Shown here: in pieces, positions 1 to 7,952 of the stretch
Position numbering within the stretch: the stretch's first letter is position 1
How the letters are laid out: every line of letters starts with the position of its first letter
Source: Euperipatoides rowelli
Taxonomy: Eukaryota > Onychophora > Udeonychophora > Euonychophora > Peripatopsidae
DNA: 12,092 nucleotides
Reading direction: 5' to 3' (one strand)
Assembly (NCBI GenBank): GCA_003024985.2
Contig: PXIH01S0011482.1
Translations under genes and position numbers: made by a program
Notes under the pieces: model-generated
Told to the model about the DNA's origin: nothing
The model's input: the letters and a program-made list of their open reading frames with translations, nothing else
Database searches by the model: none

Positions 1-72
1 TCAATGCGCGACCCATTAATATTCTTAATGCGGACCAGCAGTGGGTCCCGACCCGNACTTTGAAAAACACTG
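1..72 (-). mobile_element. Terminus of a hAT-type DNA transposon (cut by window edge)
   Basis: Read on the minus strand, the sequence begins CAGTGTTTTTCAAAGT at position 72 and continues into GC-rich subterminal DNA with GGGTC/GACCC repeats (43-54 is a small GGGTC-CC-GACCC hairpin, and a second GCGACCC-type copy lies at 8-14). A CAGTG terminus followed by a (T/A)CAAA stretch and GGGTCGCGACCC-like palindromes is characteristic of hAT elements. The eight bases outside the end, 73-80 (ctttactg), are the expected position of one copy of the 8-bp target duplication; the other end lies outside the window, so this cannot be confirmed. Base 56 is an unresolved n. No transposase is visible, so autonomy cannot be judged. 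Confidence 0.72.
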
Positions 73-129
73 CTTTACTGAATACAACTGAGTATTCACA
101 ATTATATGCGAAGCAGAAGAAATTATTTT

Positions 130-303
130 TAGAGGTTGGCTTTCTGGCTGACTATTGTCCATCTTGCACCTGCTCTTAGTTCCTCCTTTTTTCACTACAA
201 TAAATTCTTGTCCTTCCTTAGCTTGTGTGGTTATTCCGCTATCATTGTCATCCATCTTTTCTTCAGACGAGTTAGTTGATTTATCCTTTAATTGCTTCTA
301 GAT
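130..303 (-). CDS. Possible coding exon or exon relic, polar acidic/basic peptide
   Basis: On the minus strand an open frame runs from just after a TAG near 303 through an ATG at 255 into the hAT end, where it stops at 25. The segment before the transposon reads KQLKDKSTNSSEEK, then MDDNDSGITTQAKEGQEF, then IVVKKGGTKSRCKMDN and SQPESQPLK. It has balanced codon use and few of the Phe/Ile/Asn/Lys runs seen in random A+T-rich frames here, which is why I list it. I do not recognise the peptide. It has no visible domain, signal peptide or membrane segment. Splice signals are poor: the only upstream AG (just before 303) lacks a pyrimidine tract, and a GTGCAAG at about 172-166 is a weak donor. The last 17 or so codons (VKQCFSK onward) come from the hAT terminus. 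It may be a decayed gene piece, an exon of a neighbouring gene, or chance. Confidence 0.25.
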
Positions 304-1938
304 TAATTCTTGATTTATAGTCCAATAATTTTTTTTTTTTTGCAATTTTTTGATGCGCTAAATTTATTATTTGTTGTTTATACTTACTGTATTTGATTCT
401 TCTAGGAAATTCATTTTGCTTTGTAGGCCTTGTTTATTTTTTAACTGTAGACAACTTTTTTTTTGTTCCCACATTAAATTACAAAATCAAGGATTTCACT
501 TCAAAATGATATTTGTATACAGTATTAAGTTGACACCCTGCCCCACATATTAACATTTATTTTAAATATTTTGAATCGTGTGAATTTATATTATTTCGTC
601 ATTTTTTAAGTTGATTTGTAAATGCTGTTTAAAATGAATTAAAATTTTGAAAAATGTTACAGATTAAACCCTATTATCAAACTTAAAAAAAATAGTTTTA
701 ATTTTGATCAAGGCACAAGGTTGTGAGTATACAGTGGTTTGTTCTCAATTTGATATTGGCTAAGAAGATGGACCGAGATATATTAGTTTTGTAAAAATAG
801 AGTTTATATTTTGAAGGAAAAGAAATGATTATTTATCACATTTGTTAGAAAATATTTAATGTATTGGCTGTTGATATTTTTAAAAGTTTATAATAATTTG
901 ATAAAGTAGTTATTGCTGGTAAATACCAGTGAGTAGATCTTAGAATATTGCCATTTTCTAGCTTCAAAAATAAATTCTAATTTTTTAAAAAAATTTATTT
1001 GAAATATTTTTATAATTTATATACTGTATATTTACAGTACATTATAATCTTCAAAGTTCATTTCACATAGAGCAAAATTGCATATTTTGCAAACATACTG
1101 TATTTGGCAGAAATCCTCTGTCCAGGCAGACCACCTAGTGAGCTTATTTGAAAACATTAAAAGATAAATGATTTAATATGAGCGTACAGTATTTCATCAT
1201 AGCCAATTGTAATTGAGATTCTTTTGTGTTTAAAAATATTCAAGTTATTGCCCAACGTCATTCATGTTACTTCAAATAATATTTATTGCTACTTTTAACT
1301 ATATTTTAATCTTTTATGGTTTGTCCTTTAGTTACATTAAAAATTTATTGAAAACAAAATGTATTTATGAGAAAAGTTAAATGTAAAAAATTGCCAACAA
1401 GTGTAAATTATTTTAGCAAACAAAGAATGGTTTTATCTTTAAAAATCAGCCTATAAAATATTTTGTTATCTATTACCCATTTTTGGGATTTTATTTTTAC
1501 TTCTTAATGTAAAATATGATCAATAATGAGAAGAAAAAACAAACTAGTAGTTTAGAATACTTACTGTACCGTACCGAATGTAAATAACTTTTATATATAC
1601 AGTATACTGTATATATTCAATATACATATTTGTAATGTTTTTAATACACTGTATATATTTCTAAATTGACTGATAAATTTGTATCACTATTTTTACTTAT
1701 TAAAATCACATTAAAAATATATTAAAATTTTATTTAAAAAATGTATTATCTTTTTTTATTTTATTAATCTTGTGTGAATCTTTTATTTTCCTTAGTTTTA
1801 AAAATACATTATTAAAGTTAAAATATGCTATTATTTGATTATATATTTTTTCCTAGATGCATGTTAAATTTTAGCAAATATAATGTATGTTTTTTAACTG
1901 TTGAAATTGTCCTTTCAAAATATTACTTTAAAGAAATG
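304..1938. other. A+T-rich non-coding stretch
   Basis: I see no gene here. All frames are short and made of homopolymer-rich A/T codons. The stretch holds poly-T and poly-A runs, many copies of TACTGTA/TACAGTA (for example near 388, 520, 1022, 1034, 1098, 1186, 1563) and a perfect 24-bp palindrome at 1593-1616. It is consistent with intergenic or intronic DNA. Confidence 0.7.
1593..1616. repeat. Perfect 24-bp A/T palindrome
   Basis: The sequence is symmetrical about the junction 1604/1605 (AGTATACT core inside ACAGTATACTGT, flanked by TA repeats on both sides). It is built from two inverted TACAGTA/TACTGTA words. It may simply be part of an expanded (TA)n tract, and no function is claimed. 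Confidence 0.8.
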
Positions 1939-1971
1939 TTAAAAAAAAAAAAAGTTTTGAAACATAACAAC

Positions 1972-2085
1972 TGCCTGGTGGGTCGGCTAGGTGGGTTTTC
2001 TCTGGGATTTATTCAGGCCAATATATGCTGCGAGATGGAACTTGTGGTTTGCAAGTTCGAATTTCAAGCGGATCATTATACTGTA
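1972..2085 (+). mobile_element. Possible tRNA-derived SINE fragment
   Basis: This segment is clearly richer in G and C than its surroundings. It contains a B-box-like GTTCGAATTTC at 2055-2065 (consensus GGTTCGANNCC, with the final C changed) and an A-box-like CGGCTAGGTGG at 1984-1994 (9 of 11 positions fit TGGCNNAGTGG). These are the internal RNA polymerase III promoter parts of tRNA-derived SINEs. The spacing of about 71 bp from A to B is longer than in a tRNA, so this is not a functional tRNA gene. No tail repeat or target duplication is clear; a run of 13 A at about 1939-1952 lies upstream rather than downstream. Confidence 0.4.
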
Positions 2086-3088
2086 GGCCTATATATTATT
2101 TTAGTATTTTATTGACTAAGATTTATTATGTAAATATGTTTTATAAGTTTTTTATTTGTATAGGTGGATGGATATGGAATCCATTGACTAATATATTTGA
2201 TCATGTACTAATAGCACAGTATAAGTATTTAGACTGCTAATAGTAAGAATGCTGTTTGACTTAAATTGTCAAATAGTCTGTCATTAAAAAAAATGACAAC
2301 TAAAGGCCATTGACATATGAAATGATTATTCTTACTTATTTCAAACACCTCATTCTCTAAGCTTACAATATTAGCAAATACAAGAAAAAATTAAAAAAAA
2401 AAAAAAAAAATACTGAAATTATAAATTCATGATGAGTAATGGTAATGTTTTCGTTTTGCTTCTGTTTAAAATATTGTACAAGAATTTTCAATAAAGATTT
2501 ATAATAATTATTGTTAAAGAGGAAATAAAACGAATAAAAAAAAAATATGTTGATAATAAATTCTTTAAATTTGATTTTCAATACTATAAAAATTAATATT
2601 TAAGGCTCTTTGTAAAGATAATTTGGGAACACCTTGTAAAATCTGCTTTTTATATTTCATGAGGGTTTTACTATTAACTAATAACTTTCATTGATAAATT
2701 TTAAGCATTATTCAATGTTTTGTGTAATAAATTTGAAATATTGTTTGATTACAATATAATTAATGATTTATTTAATTATTCAATGTTTGAAAGAATTTAT
2801 GCAACATTTATAAAAAAAACAAATAGTAAAGACAAAAAAGCTGAATCTAGTTAATGAAGTCGTAATTAATTTGCTTTTATTAGATCTATTTCAATTTATT
2901 GTTACAACCTGCTTGTACAGTAAAATGAAAGATTCTAAAGGATTCTGCTGCTTTTAGCAATAGATTCTTTTAGAAAAGATATGGATGTAATATTTTAAAA
3001 TAAATAAATCTTGTAAATGTAAAAGATGTGTTAATATGCAACTACAGGATTCTAAGTTTTTAAAACAAAAATAAATCCCATTTAAAAA
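2086..3088. other. A+T-rich non-coding stretch
   Basis: Only low-complexity frames are present. A 13-base poly-A at about 2394-2410 and a small TGTCATT/AATGACA hairpin near 2279-2298 are the only structures noted. Nothing suggests a gene. Confidence 0.65.
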
Positions 3089-3125
3089 TACAGGCTGTCC
3101 CAAAAGTCACTGAGCATTTGGTTGA
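3089..3125 (+). mobile_element. Possible mariner-like terminal fragment
   Basis: After a TA dinucleotide (3089-3090) the sequence reads CAGGCTGTCCCAAAAGTCAC. This closely resembles the CAGGGTGTCCCAAAAGT type of inverted repeat found at the ends of several mariner-like elements, which insert at TA. I could not find the matching opposite end (ACTTTTGGGACA...CTG-TA) downstream, so this would be a solitary or truncated end. The family assignment is from recognition of the terminal word only. Confidence 0.33.
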
Positions 3126-3410
3126 AATAGAGTAAATTTAAAACAAAATAATGTCATAATGACATCATTATACTGTAGGTATATTTTTATACAAATGTTG
3201 TAATTGTCTTATAATTGAAAAATGTCCAACATTACCGAAATCTAAGCATACTTCCCATCCACCTTTAATTGCTATCAATATTTCCATGGTGCTGTTTACC
3301 TATTATTTGCCAAGAAATAGGGGGGAGGGGGTGCCCTTACTTGGTGGGGCGCTCTTGGTCGGCATTCTACGGTAATTAAAACTAGAGACCATTTGCTTAA
3401 AGTTCTTGAA

Positions 3411-3419
3411 AGATGTAAC
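3411..3419. repeat. Left target-site duplication of the 183-bp MITE
   Basis: AGATGTAAC, exactly repeated at 3604-3612 on the far side of the element. Confidence 0.8.
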
Positions 3420-3420
3420 G

Positions 3421-3603
3421 GTGCTACTTTAACATGTGGTCTACCTGAAGTTTGCCATTACATGACTAGCTTTAATCCTAACTCTATGTCTGAAATTCAC
3501 TATTCCCCAATTTCACATGTAGTTGGAGTTAGGATTCAGGGTAAGGGTTAAAGGTTAGTTTTGTGATAGCAAACTTCAGGTAAACCTCACGCTAAAGTAG
3601 CAC
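3421..3603. mobile_element. Complete 183-bp MITE with long inverted repeats and 9-bp target duplication
   Basis: The left end (GTGCTACTTTAACATGTGG...) and the reverse complement of the right end (GTGCTACTTTAGCGTGAGG...) match at 31 of the first 35 positions, and weaker similarity continues inward to the ATCCTAACTC word on both sides. The element is directly flanked by AGATGTAAC at 3411-3419 and AGATGTAAC at 3604-3612, with a possible tenth base mismatched (g versus a). A 9-10-bp duplication is typical of Mutator-like (MULE) transposases, so this is probably a non-autonomous MULE-related element. It has no coding capacity. The exact duplication suggests a relatively recent insertion compared with the other repeats here. 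Confidence 0.82.
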
Positions 3604-3612
3604 AGATGTAAC
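3604..3612. repeat. Right target-site duplication of the 183-bp MITE
   Basis: AGATGTAAC, the exact partner of 3411-3419. Confidence 0.8.
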
Positions 3613-3613
3613 A

Positions 3614-4396
3614 TAACATTAAATATTTCTGTTTTTAACAAATGAATTGCCATAATCCAAAACTTGACAGGATACTTTTCTAGTTAATTTTAATTTAATA
3701 GCAAAAAGATAACCGCCATACAAAGTAAGATGTAAACAAACACAAATAAGACTTTTTTTTTTCATTTTTTTTAAAGTTTATATAAAGAATTTATTAAAGT
3801 AGGCAAAAAAAAGTACAATAAATTTGGTACAGTATTTTTTTTTTTTTTAATTTCTTCATGCTAATACAGTAGATTTTAATTAACTATTTGTGTTACATTG
3901 CCTGGTACATCTCTAATTTAAATTTGACTAGGCCTAAAAAAGAAGAAGGGGTTTAATTATCTAGGGATCCATAAACAACCAGATTTGGACCTACAGTATA
4001 TACTTGTGTCTTGTAGGTGTGTCGGGGCTTAATTTGTTGCCAAATAAGCAAGAAAACGCCTAATCTAACTTAACCCATTTGGTATGACACGTACAGTATA
4101 AGGATTGTATTTTTCACTACATTTTTTATATTTACACCTGACTGGTTAACATCCTTGTAGAGAATAGGCCATGTGGGAATGATTGAACTAATAAATTATA
4201 AATGTTATAATCATCAATAACTTGTACAAATCAGATATATGAATAAAAAACTGAACCTTACATTTATTTATCATTATACTCAAGTAAACTCAAAAGCTAT
4301 GTCCAGATGCTACAGGAAGTTAGGAACTTTCACAAACTGCTGTCACTGTAAGATCATTTTTAAAATTTTTAGGTTATATTAGTTTATACATTAGTC
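3614..4396. other. A+T-rich non-coding stretch before the foldback
   Basis: No open frame or RNA gene is recognisable. There are several poly-T tracts (near 3750-3770 and 3836-3850), four TACAGTA words (about 3829, 3866, 3991, 4094) and one TAGGCCTA-like word (3931). Confidence 0.6.
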
Positions 4397-4778
4397 CAGT
4401 GCCATAATGTATCCCTAGGCTACTTTGTGAAGAAAGCAATAGATTTTTTTTTTCTGTTCCTATATGTGTTGGGATACTGAAATGCTTTGGTGCCACTTTC
4501 AAAATTGTGTCTTTTCAAAATGGCGGCCAATTTTATGTCGTAATAGATATTTGCTTGTATCTCAGTTAATTTTTATCCAATTTTTTTTTAAATGACATTT
4601 TCTTATTACCATATTACTATTTTTATATATAAGTGATGGTTTTTACAATTGCATAAAACACACAAAAAAAAATGAAAAATACAGTGAGTTCCTTGTATCT
4701 TGGTTCATTTTGATCCAATTTGAACGATCTTTTGTTTAAATGGCAGCTTTTTTATGTTCTTTAATTTTAATTATATTT
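4397..4778 (+). repeat. Foldback left arm, outer block
   Basis: Inverted partner of about 6050-6434. It contains the CAGTGCCATAATGT terminus and ends near TTCTTTAATTTTAATTA, after which the two sides diverge. Confidence 0.8.
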
Positions 4779-4924
4779 TTATGTACATTATATTTAAAGG
4801 TTTTACCAGTAAAAAAAAATTTTATTTTTAGTTTTTTTTAATGGGTCTTATCTCATCAAACATAATTTATTTATATAAGAAAAAAGAAATATCACACATC
4901 ATTAAGATAAAAATTAACAAAAAT

Positions 4925-5361
4925 ATTTACAATAAATAAATAAAATTGTATGTCTATATGTAAGTATTTCTGTATGTTCTCTATACAATTCTCAATCGTT
5001 TGACTAATCTGCACCAAATTTGGCATACTTACGCTCTAGGACCCAGCTGGTAACATAGGCAATAATTAAGCTGAGTAATTCTACCCCTAGGACCACCCCC
5101 CAGAGGCAATTCCTAAATCTTTGGAGCGATCGGGACCAAATTTGGCTTGCTTACTCTAGTATTTAATGTGAAATATAGGCTATCATTAACCTGGATTACC
5201 CCACCCCTGGACCCTACAGAACACCTCCATGGGCAATTCCGAAATCCTTGGACCGATCTGGACAAAATCTGGCATGCTTACTCTAGAAAACAGCGGAAAA
5301 TATAAACCCTCCCCTACTTTGCCCCACCCTCCACAGGCAATGTCGGGGTCTTTCAGCTAGT
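4925..5361 (+). mobile_element. Helentron-like non-autonomous element (tandem-repeat core, CTAGT end)
   Basis: Between 4993 and about 5340 there are nearly three tandem units of about 122-127 bp. The landmark ACCAAATTTGGC(A/T)T recurs at 5013 and 5135, with a diverged copy at 5262 (acaaaatctggcatg). Each unit carries a CGATC/CGTTTGAC-like word before the landmark, CTTAC(T/G)CTAG after it, and a CACCCC/GGACC stretch. The right end reads GTCGGGGTCTTTCAGCTAGT, finishing at 5361. A short tandem-repeat core plus a CTAGT-type end, without inverted termini, is the layout of Helentron-associated (HINE/Pearl-like) non-autonomous elements. The left boundary is uncertain. It lies within the left side of the foldback, between its two conserved blocks, and has no counterpart in the right arm, so it inserted after the arms formed. 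Confidence 0.62.
4993..5300 (+). repeat. Tandem repeat, unit about 122-127 bp, about 2.7 copies
   Basis: The units begin near 4993, 5115 and 5238. They are diverged from one another, much more C-rich than the surroundings (CCACCCC-type stretches), and form the core of the Helentron-like element. Confidence 0.75.
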
Positions 5362-5450
5362 TATAAACAAATAAAATATCAGTCATGCAAGAAGAGTATT
5401 TTGATCAATTTGATTGTCTTCACTATTTGTCACATGTCTACCTGCCTAAT

Positions 5451-5487
5451 ACAGCATTTCAACTTTGGTTTAACACTTTCAAAAAAT
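5451..5487 (+). repeat. Foldback left arm, inner block (perfect 37-bp match)
   Basis: It starts ACAGCATTTCAACTTTGG and runs into the first 20-bp TTTAACAC unit. It is the exact reverse complement of 5934-5970. Confidence 0.9.
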
Positions 5488-5570
5488 GTTTAACACTTTT
5501 CAAAAACCATTTAACACTCTTAAAGAAATATTTAACACTTTAAAAAATGTTTAACACTACACTTTTATGA
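5469..5570 (+). repeat. 20-bp minisatellite, five units of TTTAACACTTTCAAAAAATG type
   Basis: TTTAACAC begins at 5469, 5489, 5510, 5531 and 5550, a spacing of 19-21 bp. The trailing half of each unit varies. The same unit is present three times, inverted, in the right arm (5904-5952). Confidence 0.85.
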
Positions 5571-5903
5571 AAATTACAAAACAGTCTAACTTATGGTAAT
5601 TGGATGTTTTTACAATACATTAAAAGTAAATTAGGCTATTTTTTTTTTTTTTTTTTACAAAATGGTAGTCTAAATTGAGTTGAATACCTGATCAATTCAG
5701 AAAGTGTCTACTAGCAGCCATTTAATCAGTAACATATACAGAGTAACTGCATAGCCTACTCGTAATAGGTATACCATACAACATTAAATATCTTTCAAAT
5801 TAGGCCTAATGTTCAATTTTATTGTAAAGTTATTTATAAATAAAAAATTAAATGTAAAAGCAAAGAAAGTCTCCATAATAATAACACCTTTGTACAGTAT
5901 TTA

Positions 5904-5952
5904 GTGTTAAACATTTTTTGAAAAATGTTAAATATTTTTTGAAAGTGTTAAA
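5904..5952 (-). repeat. Inverted 20-bp minisatellite, three units
   Basis: GTGTTAAA / ATGTTAAA / GTGTTAAA at 5904, 5925 and 5945 are the reverse complement of the left-arm units. The copy number (three) differs from the left arm (five). Confidence 0.82.
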
Positions 5953-6049
5953 CCAAAGTTGAAATGCTGTAAATGCCAAAATCTGAACTGTTATTGTTCA
6001 ATTATTAATGAAAATAATTAAAAATAAATTAGATATACGTAAAAATGGT

Positions 6050-6434
6050 AATAATTAAAATTAAAGAACATAAAAAGGCTGCCATTTAAACAAAAGATCA
6101 GTCAAATTTGGATCAAAATGAACCAAGATACAAGGGGACAAAAAGTCACTATATTTTTTAATTTTATGCAAAAACCATCACATAAAAATAGTAATAAAAA
6201 ACATAAGAAAATGTATCATTTAAAAAAAAAAAAAATTGGATAAAAATTAACTGAGATGCACGCAAATATCTATTATGATGTAAAATTGGCCGCCATTATG
6301 AAACGACATTTTGAAAGTGGCACCAAAACATTTCAGTATCCCAACATATATAGAGAACCAGGAAGAAAAAAAAAGGTCCCTTGCCTTCTTCATAAAGTAG
6401 CATACGGAACTAAATTTTTGACATTATAGTACTG
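6050..6434 (-). repeat. Foldback right arm, outer block
   Basis: Reverse-complement partner of 4397-4778, ending in ACATTATAGTACTG (6421-6434). Confidence 0.8.
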
Positions 6435-7140
6435 AGTTCAGTAAATTTGAAATATGCTTTTAATTTGTTGTTCTTAATTAAAAAATAGAAATTAAGTACT
6501 TTTTCCCAACCCTAATATGCTGTGTTTGTTGTACATTGTAAGCAGATAACTAAAAATGAAGTAATTTTTTTTTTAGGTTATATATTTAATTTTTATTCAA
6601 AAATATTTCAAATTTGTTTCTAAATACTTGAGGAAATCGGTCTCTTGGAAATTAGGCCCTGTATATATTTCTGAAAAACATTTTCAAATTGATTTAAATA
6701 GCCAAGTATTTTTCTTGCATATTTTGCAGTGAAAGAATAAAAATTGTCATGGTAAAAATATCTTATTTTATTAGCCAAACCTGACAATTATTTTATTTGT
6801 GATTTAGGAATTCAGCTTATGACTAGCACAAATGATTTCCACATTTTCAAGCCAGTAAAAATTTCATATAGAGATTATTGTACCAATTCTCTTTGTATCA
6901 GTGTGAAACTATTCTTTATATGTCTAAATTAAATACAAATATTTGTATAACAAATATTTTACTACTACTCGACTAATAAATGTAAATATTTCTTCACTCA
7001 TAGAGTAGCCTACATACTGTGTAAGTCTCAAAATTATATACAGTATATACATTTAATTATTTATACATAATTATTTGAAAATGCTATATAAAGTTTGAGT
7101 TGTCAAAATGTTTTAAAATCTATTCCAATCAAATATTTAG
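6435..7140. other. A+T-rich non-coding stretch downstream of the PPxY gene
   Basis: I see no coding frame. It lies between the foldback and the probable 3' end of the minus-strand gene and could contain alternative 3' UTR sequence, but nothing in the sequence shows that. Confidence 0.6.
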
Positions 7141-7162
7141 AAATGTACATTTAAATTACAAT

Positions 7163-7168
7163 TTTATT
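7163..7168 (-). terminator. Candidate polyadenylation signal AATAAA for the PPxY gene
   Basis: TTTATT on the plus strand reads AATAAA on the minus strand, about 126 bases after the TAA stop. It is the first such hexamer downstream of the stop. In DNA this A+T-rich the hexamer also occurs by chance, so the assignment rests mainly on position. Confidence 0.4.
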
Positions 7169-7293
7169 TATAAATAACTTTAGGGATTAAATTACTGAAT
7201 TCTATTATCAATAAATCATGATTAATGAATAATAATTGGAGAATAAACTAAAATGAATTGATTTTTTTTTTATACTAACAAACCTGATTTAAT

Positions 7294-7940
7294 TTATAAA
7301 TATTCTAAATCTTCGTGTTGAAATTGATTTGTGCAATCTGATGGAAGCCTCATATTTTGAGTTGAATGAACACCGACTACAGATGAAATAGTAGGAATAC
7401 TTTCTAAAGCTGCTCCAGGGTTAGAATTGATAGCAACTTCAATAGATGCTAACATGTCAGCATTGCTTTCAATATTATTTACAGTTTGTGCATTTTGATT
7501 TGTCCCATGTCTAGAAACACCAAGATCAACATTTTCTGATCCATTAGTAATCTCTTCTATTAGTCTTGAATGGGCTGAGCCTAAGAACATACTATCATGA
7601 GATAATAAACTAAGGGTGATGGAAGGATTTCGACTATGGCTTCTACTGCTATTATTATTGGTGGGAAGATTGTTACTGGAGAATCCCATAGTTTCTAATG
7701 TAGGCCTTGTCCTAGCAGCACTTGTCCTTGATCTGTAACTTGGAGGAAGTGAGGGATTATGTTGTACTTCTGTAGCAAGAGGAGCTCTCTGAGGTGATGC
7801 ATTAGATCGATAAGTTGGAGGAGGGGAATTAACAGGTTGAGCTCTGCGATCTAACAACAGAAGTCTAAGTCTATAATCCTGCATGGAAGCTTGATAAGAT
7901 GGAGGTGGTGGTCGATATTGGAACTCTGGATATAACATCG
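7294..7940 (-). CDS. Terminal coding exon: tail with three PPxY motifs
   Basis: The exon follows a good acceptor (TATTTTCAG, AG at 7942-7941 on the minus strand). It starts with the last two bases of a split codon and then reads ATG TTA TAT CCA, so the preceding intron is phase 1. It encodes 214 residues and ends with TAA at 7296-7294. The open frame continues into the intron as MRKYLFSA, but those codons are probably not exonic, and the internal ATG is probably not a start. Numbering from the exonic Met: PPSY at 12-15, PPTY at 40-43 and PPSY at 65-68; RLRLLLLDRR at 23-32; a YPEF (YxxPhi-type) sorting candidate at 3-6; Ser/Asn-rich, probably disordered remainder; end EDLEYL. PPxY motifs bind WW domains, so ubiquitin-ligase recruitment or trafficking is a reasonable inference. 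The proline/PPxY start resembles cytosolic tails of single-pass receptors, possibly LDLR-A/CUB-type, but no membrane or extracellular exon is visible and the family is unproven. Codon use is much less A+T-biased than in surrounding frames. Confidence 0.85.
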
Positions 7941-7952
7941 CTGAAAATAAAT
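7941..7952 (-). promoter_or_regulatory. 3' splice site of the PPxY exon
   Basis: On the minus strand the intron ends ATATTTATTTTCAG, directly before CGATGTTATATCC. The tract is T-rich, as is usual in this A+T-rich DNA, and this site decides the exon start. Confidence 0.75.

Larger units (their letters stand above)
4397..6434. mobile_element. About 2.04-kb foldback structure with long imperfect inverted arms
   Basis: The left arm (4397 to about 4778) is the reverse complement of about 6050-6434 with small indels, at roughly 85% identity by eye. Examples are GGGATACTGAAATG(C/T)TTTGG, AATGGCGGCCAATTTTA, CAGTTAATTTTTATCCAATT and GATCTTTTGTTTAAATGGCA. A second inner block is perfectly matched over 37 bp (5451-5487 with 5934-5970). 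The outermost ends are CAGTGCCATAATGT (4397-4410) and, inverted, CAGTACTATAATGT (6434-6421), 12 of 14 positions. CAGT(G) ends would suit a hAT-like or other DNA transposon, but the adjacent 8-mers (cattagtc and agttcagt) do not match, so no target duplication is visible. No transposase frame exists inside. The extra length of the left side is mostly explained by the Helentron-like insert. Confidence 0.8.

Noticed and set aside
371-553. Plus-strand open frame of 60 codons
   Set aside because: Phe/Leu/Cys-rich translation of T-rich DNA, no motif, no homologue recognised, no splice or promoter support.
2045-2070. Possible tRNA gene (B-box)
   Set aside because: No acceptor or anticodon stem forms at tRNA spacing; at most a SINE fragment.
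1825-2240. Two overlapping plus-strand frames (96 and 71 codons)
   Set aside because: They run across a poly-A tract and the SINE-like segment in different frames; composition follows the DNA, not a protein.
2279-2298. Small hairpin TGTCATT...AATGACA
   Set aside because: A 7-bp stem around an A run is expected by chance in DNA of this composition.
2363-2581. Minus-strand frame rich in Phe, Ile, Asn and Lys
   Set aside because: Low-complexity A/T translation including a poly-Phe run from poly-A; the hydrophobic stretch is not evidence of a membrane protein.
3520-3560. Telomere-like GGGTTA words (GGGTAAGGGTTAAAGG)
   Set aside because: Too short and lying in the interior of the MITE; no tandem array.
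5469-5570. Regularly spaced 20-bp repeats resembling a CRISPR array
   Set aside because: The units are contiguous and have no unique spacers of uniform length; they are a minisatellite inside a eukaryotic foldback element.
4389-6442. 8-bp target duplication of the foldback
   Set aside because: The adjoining 8-mers cattagtc and agttcagt do not match, so hAT membership was not asserted.
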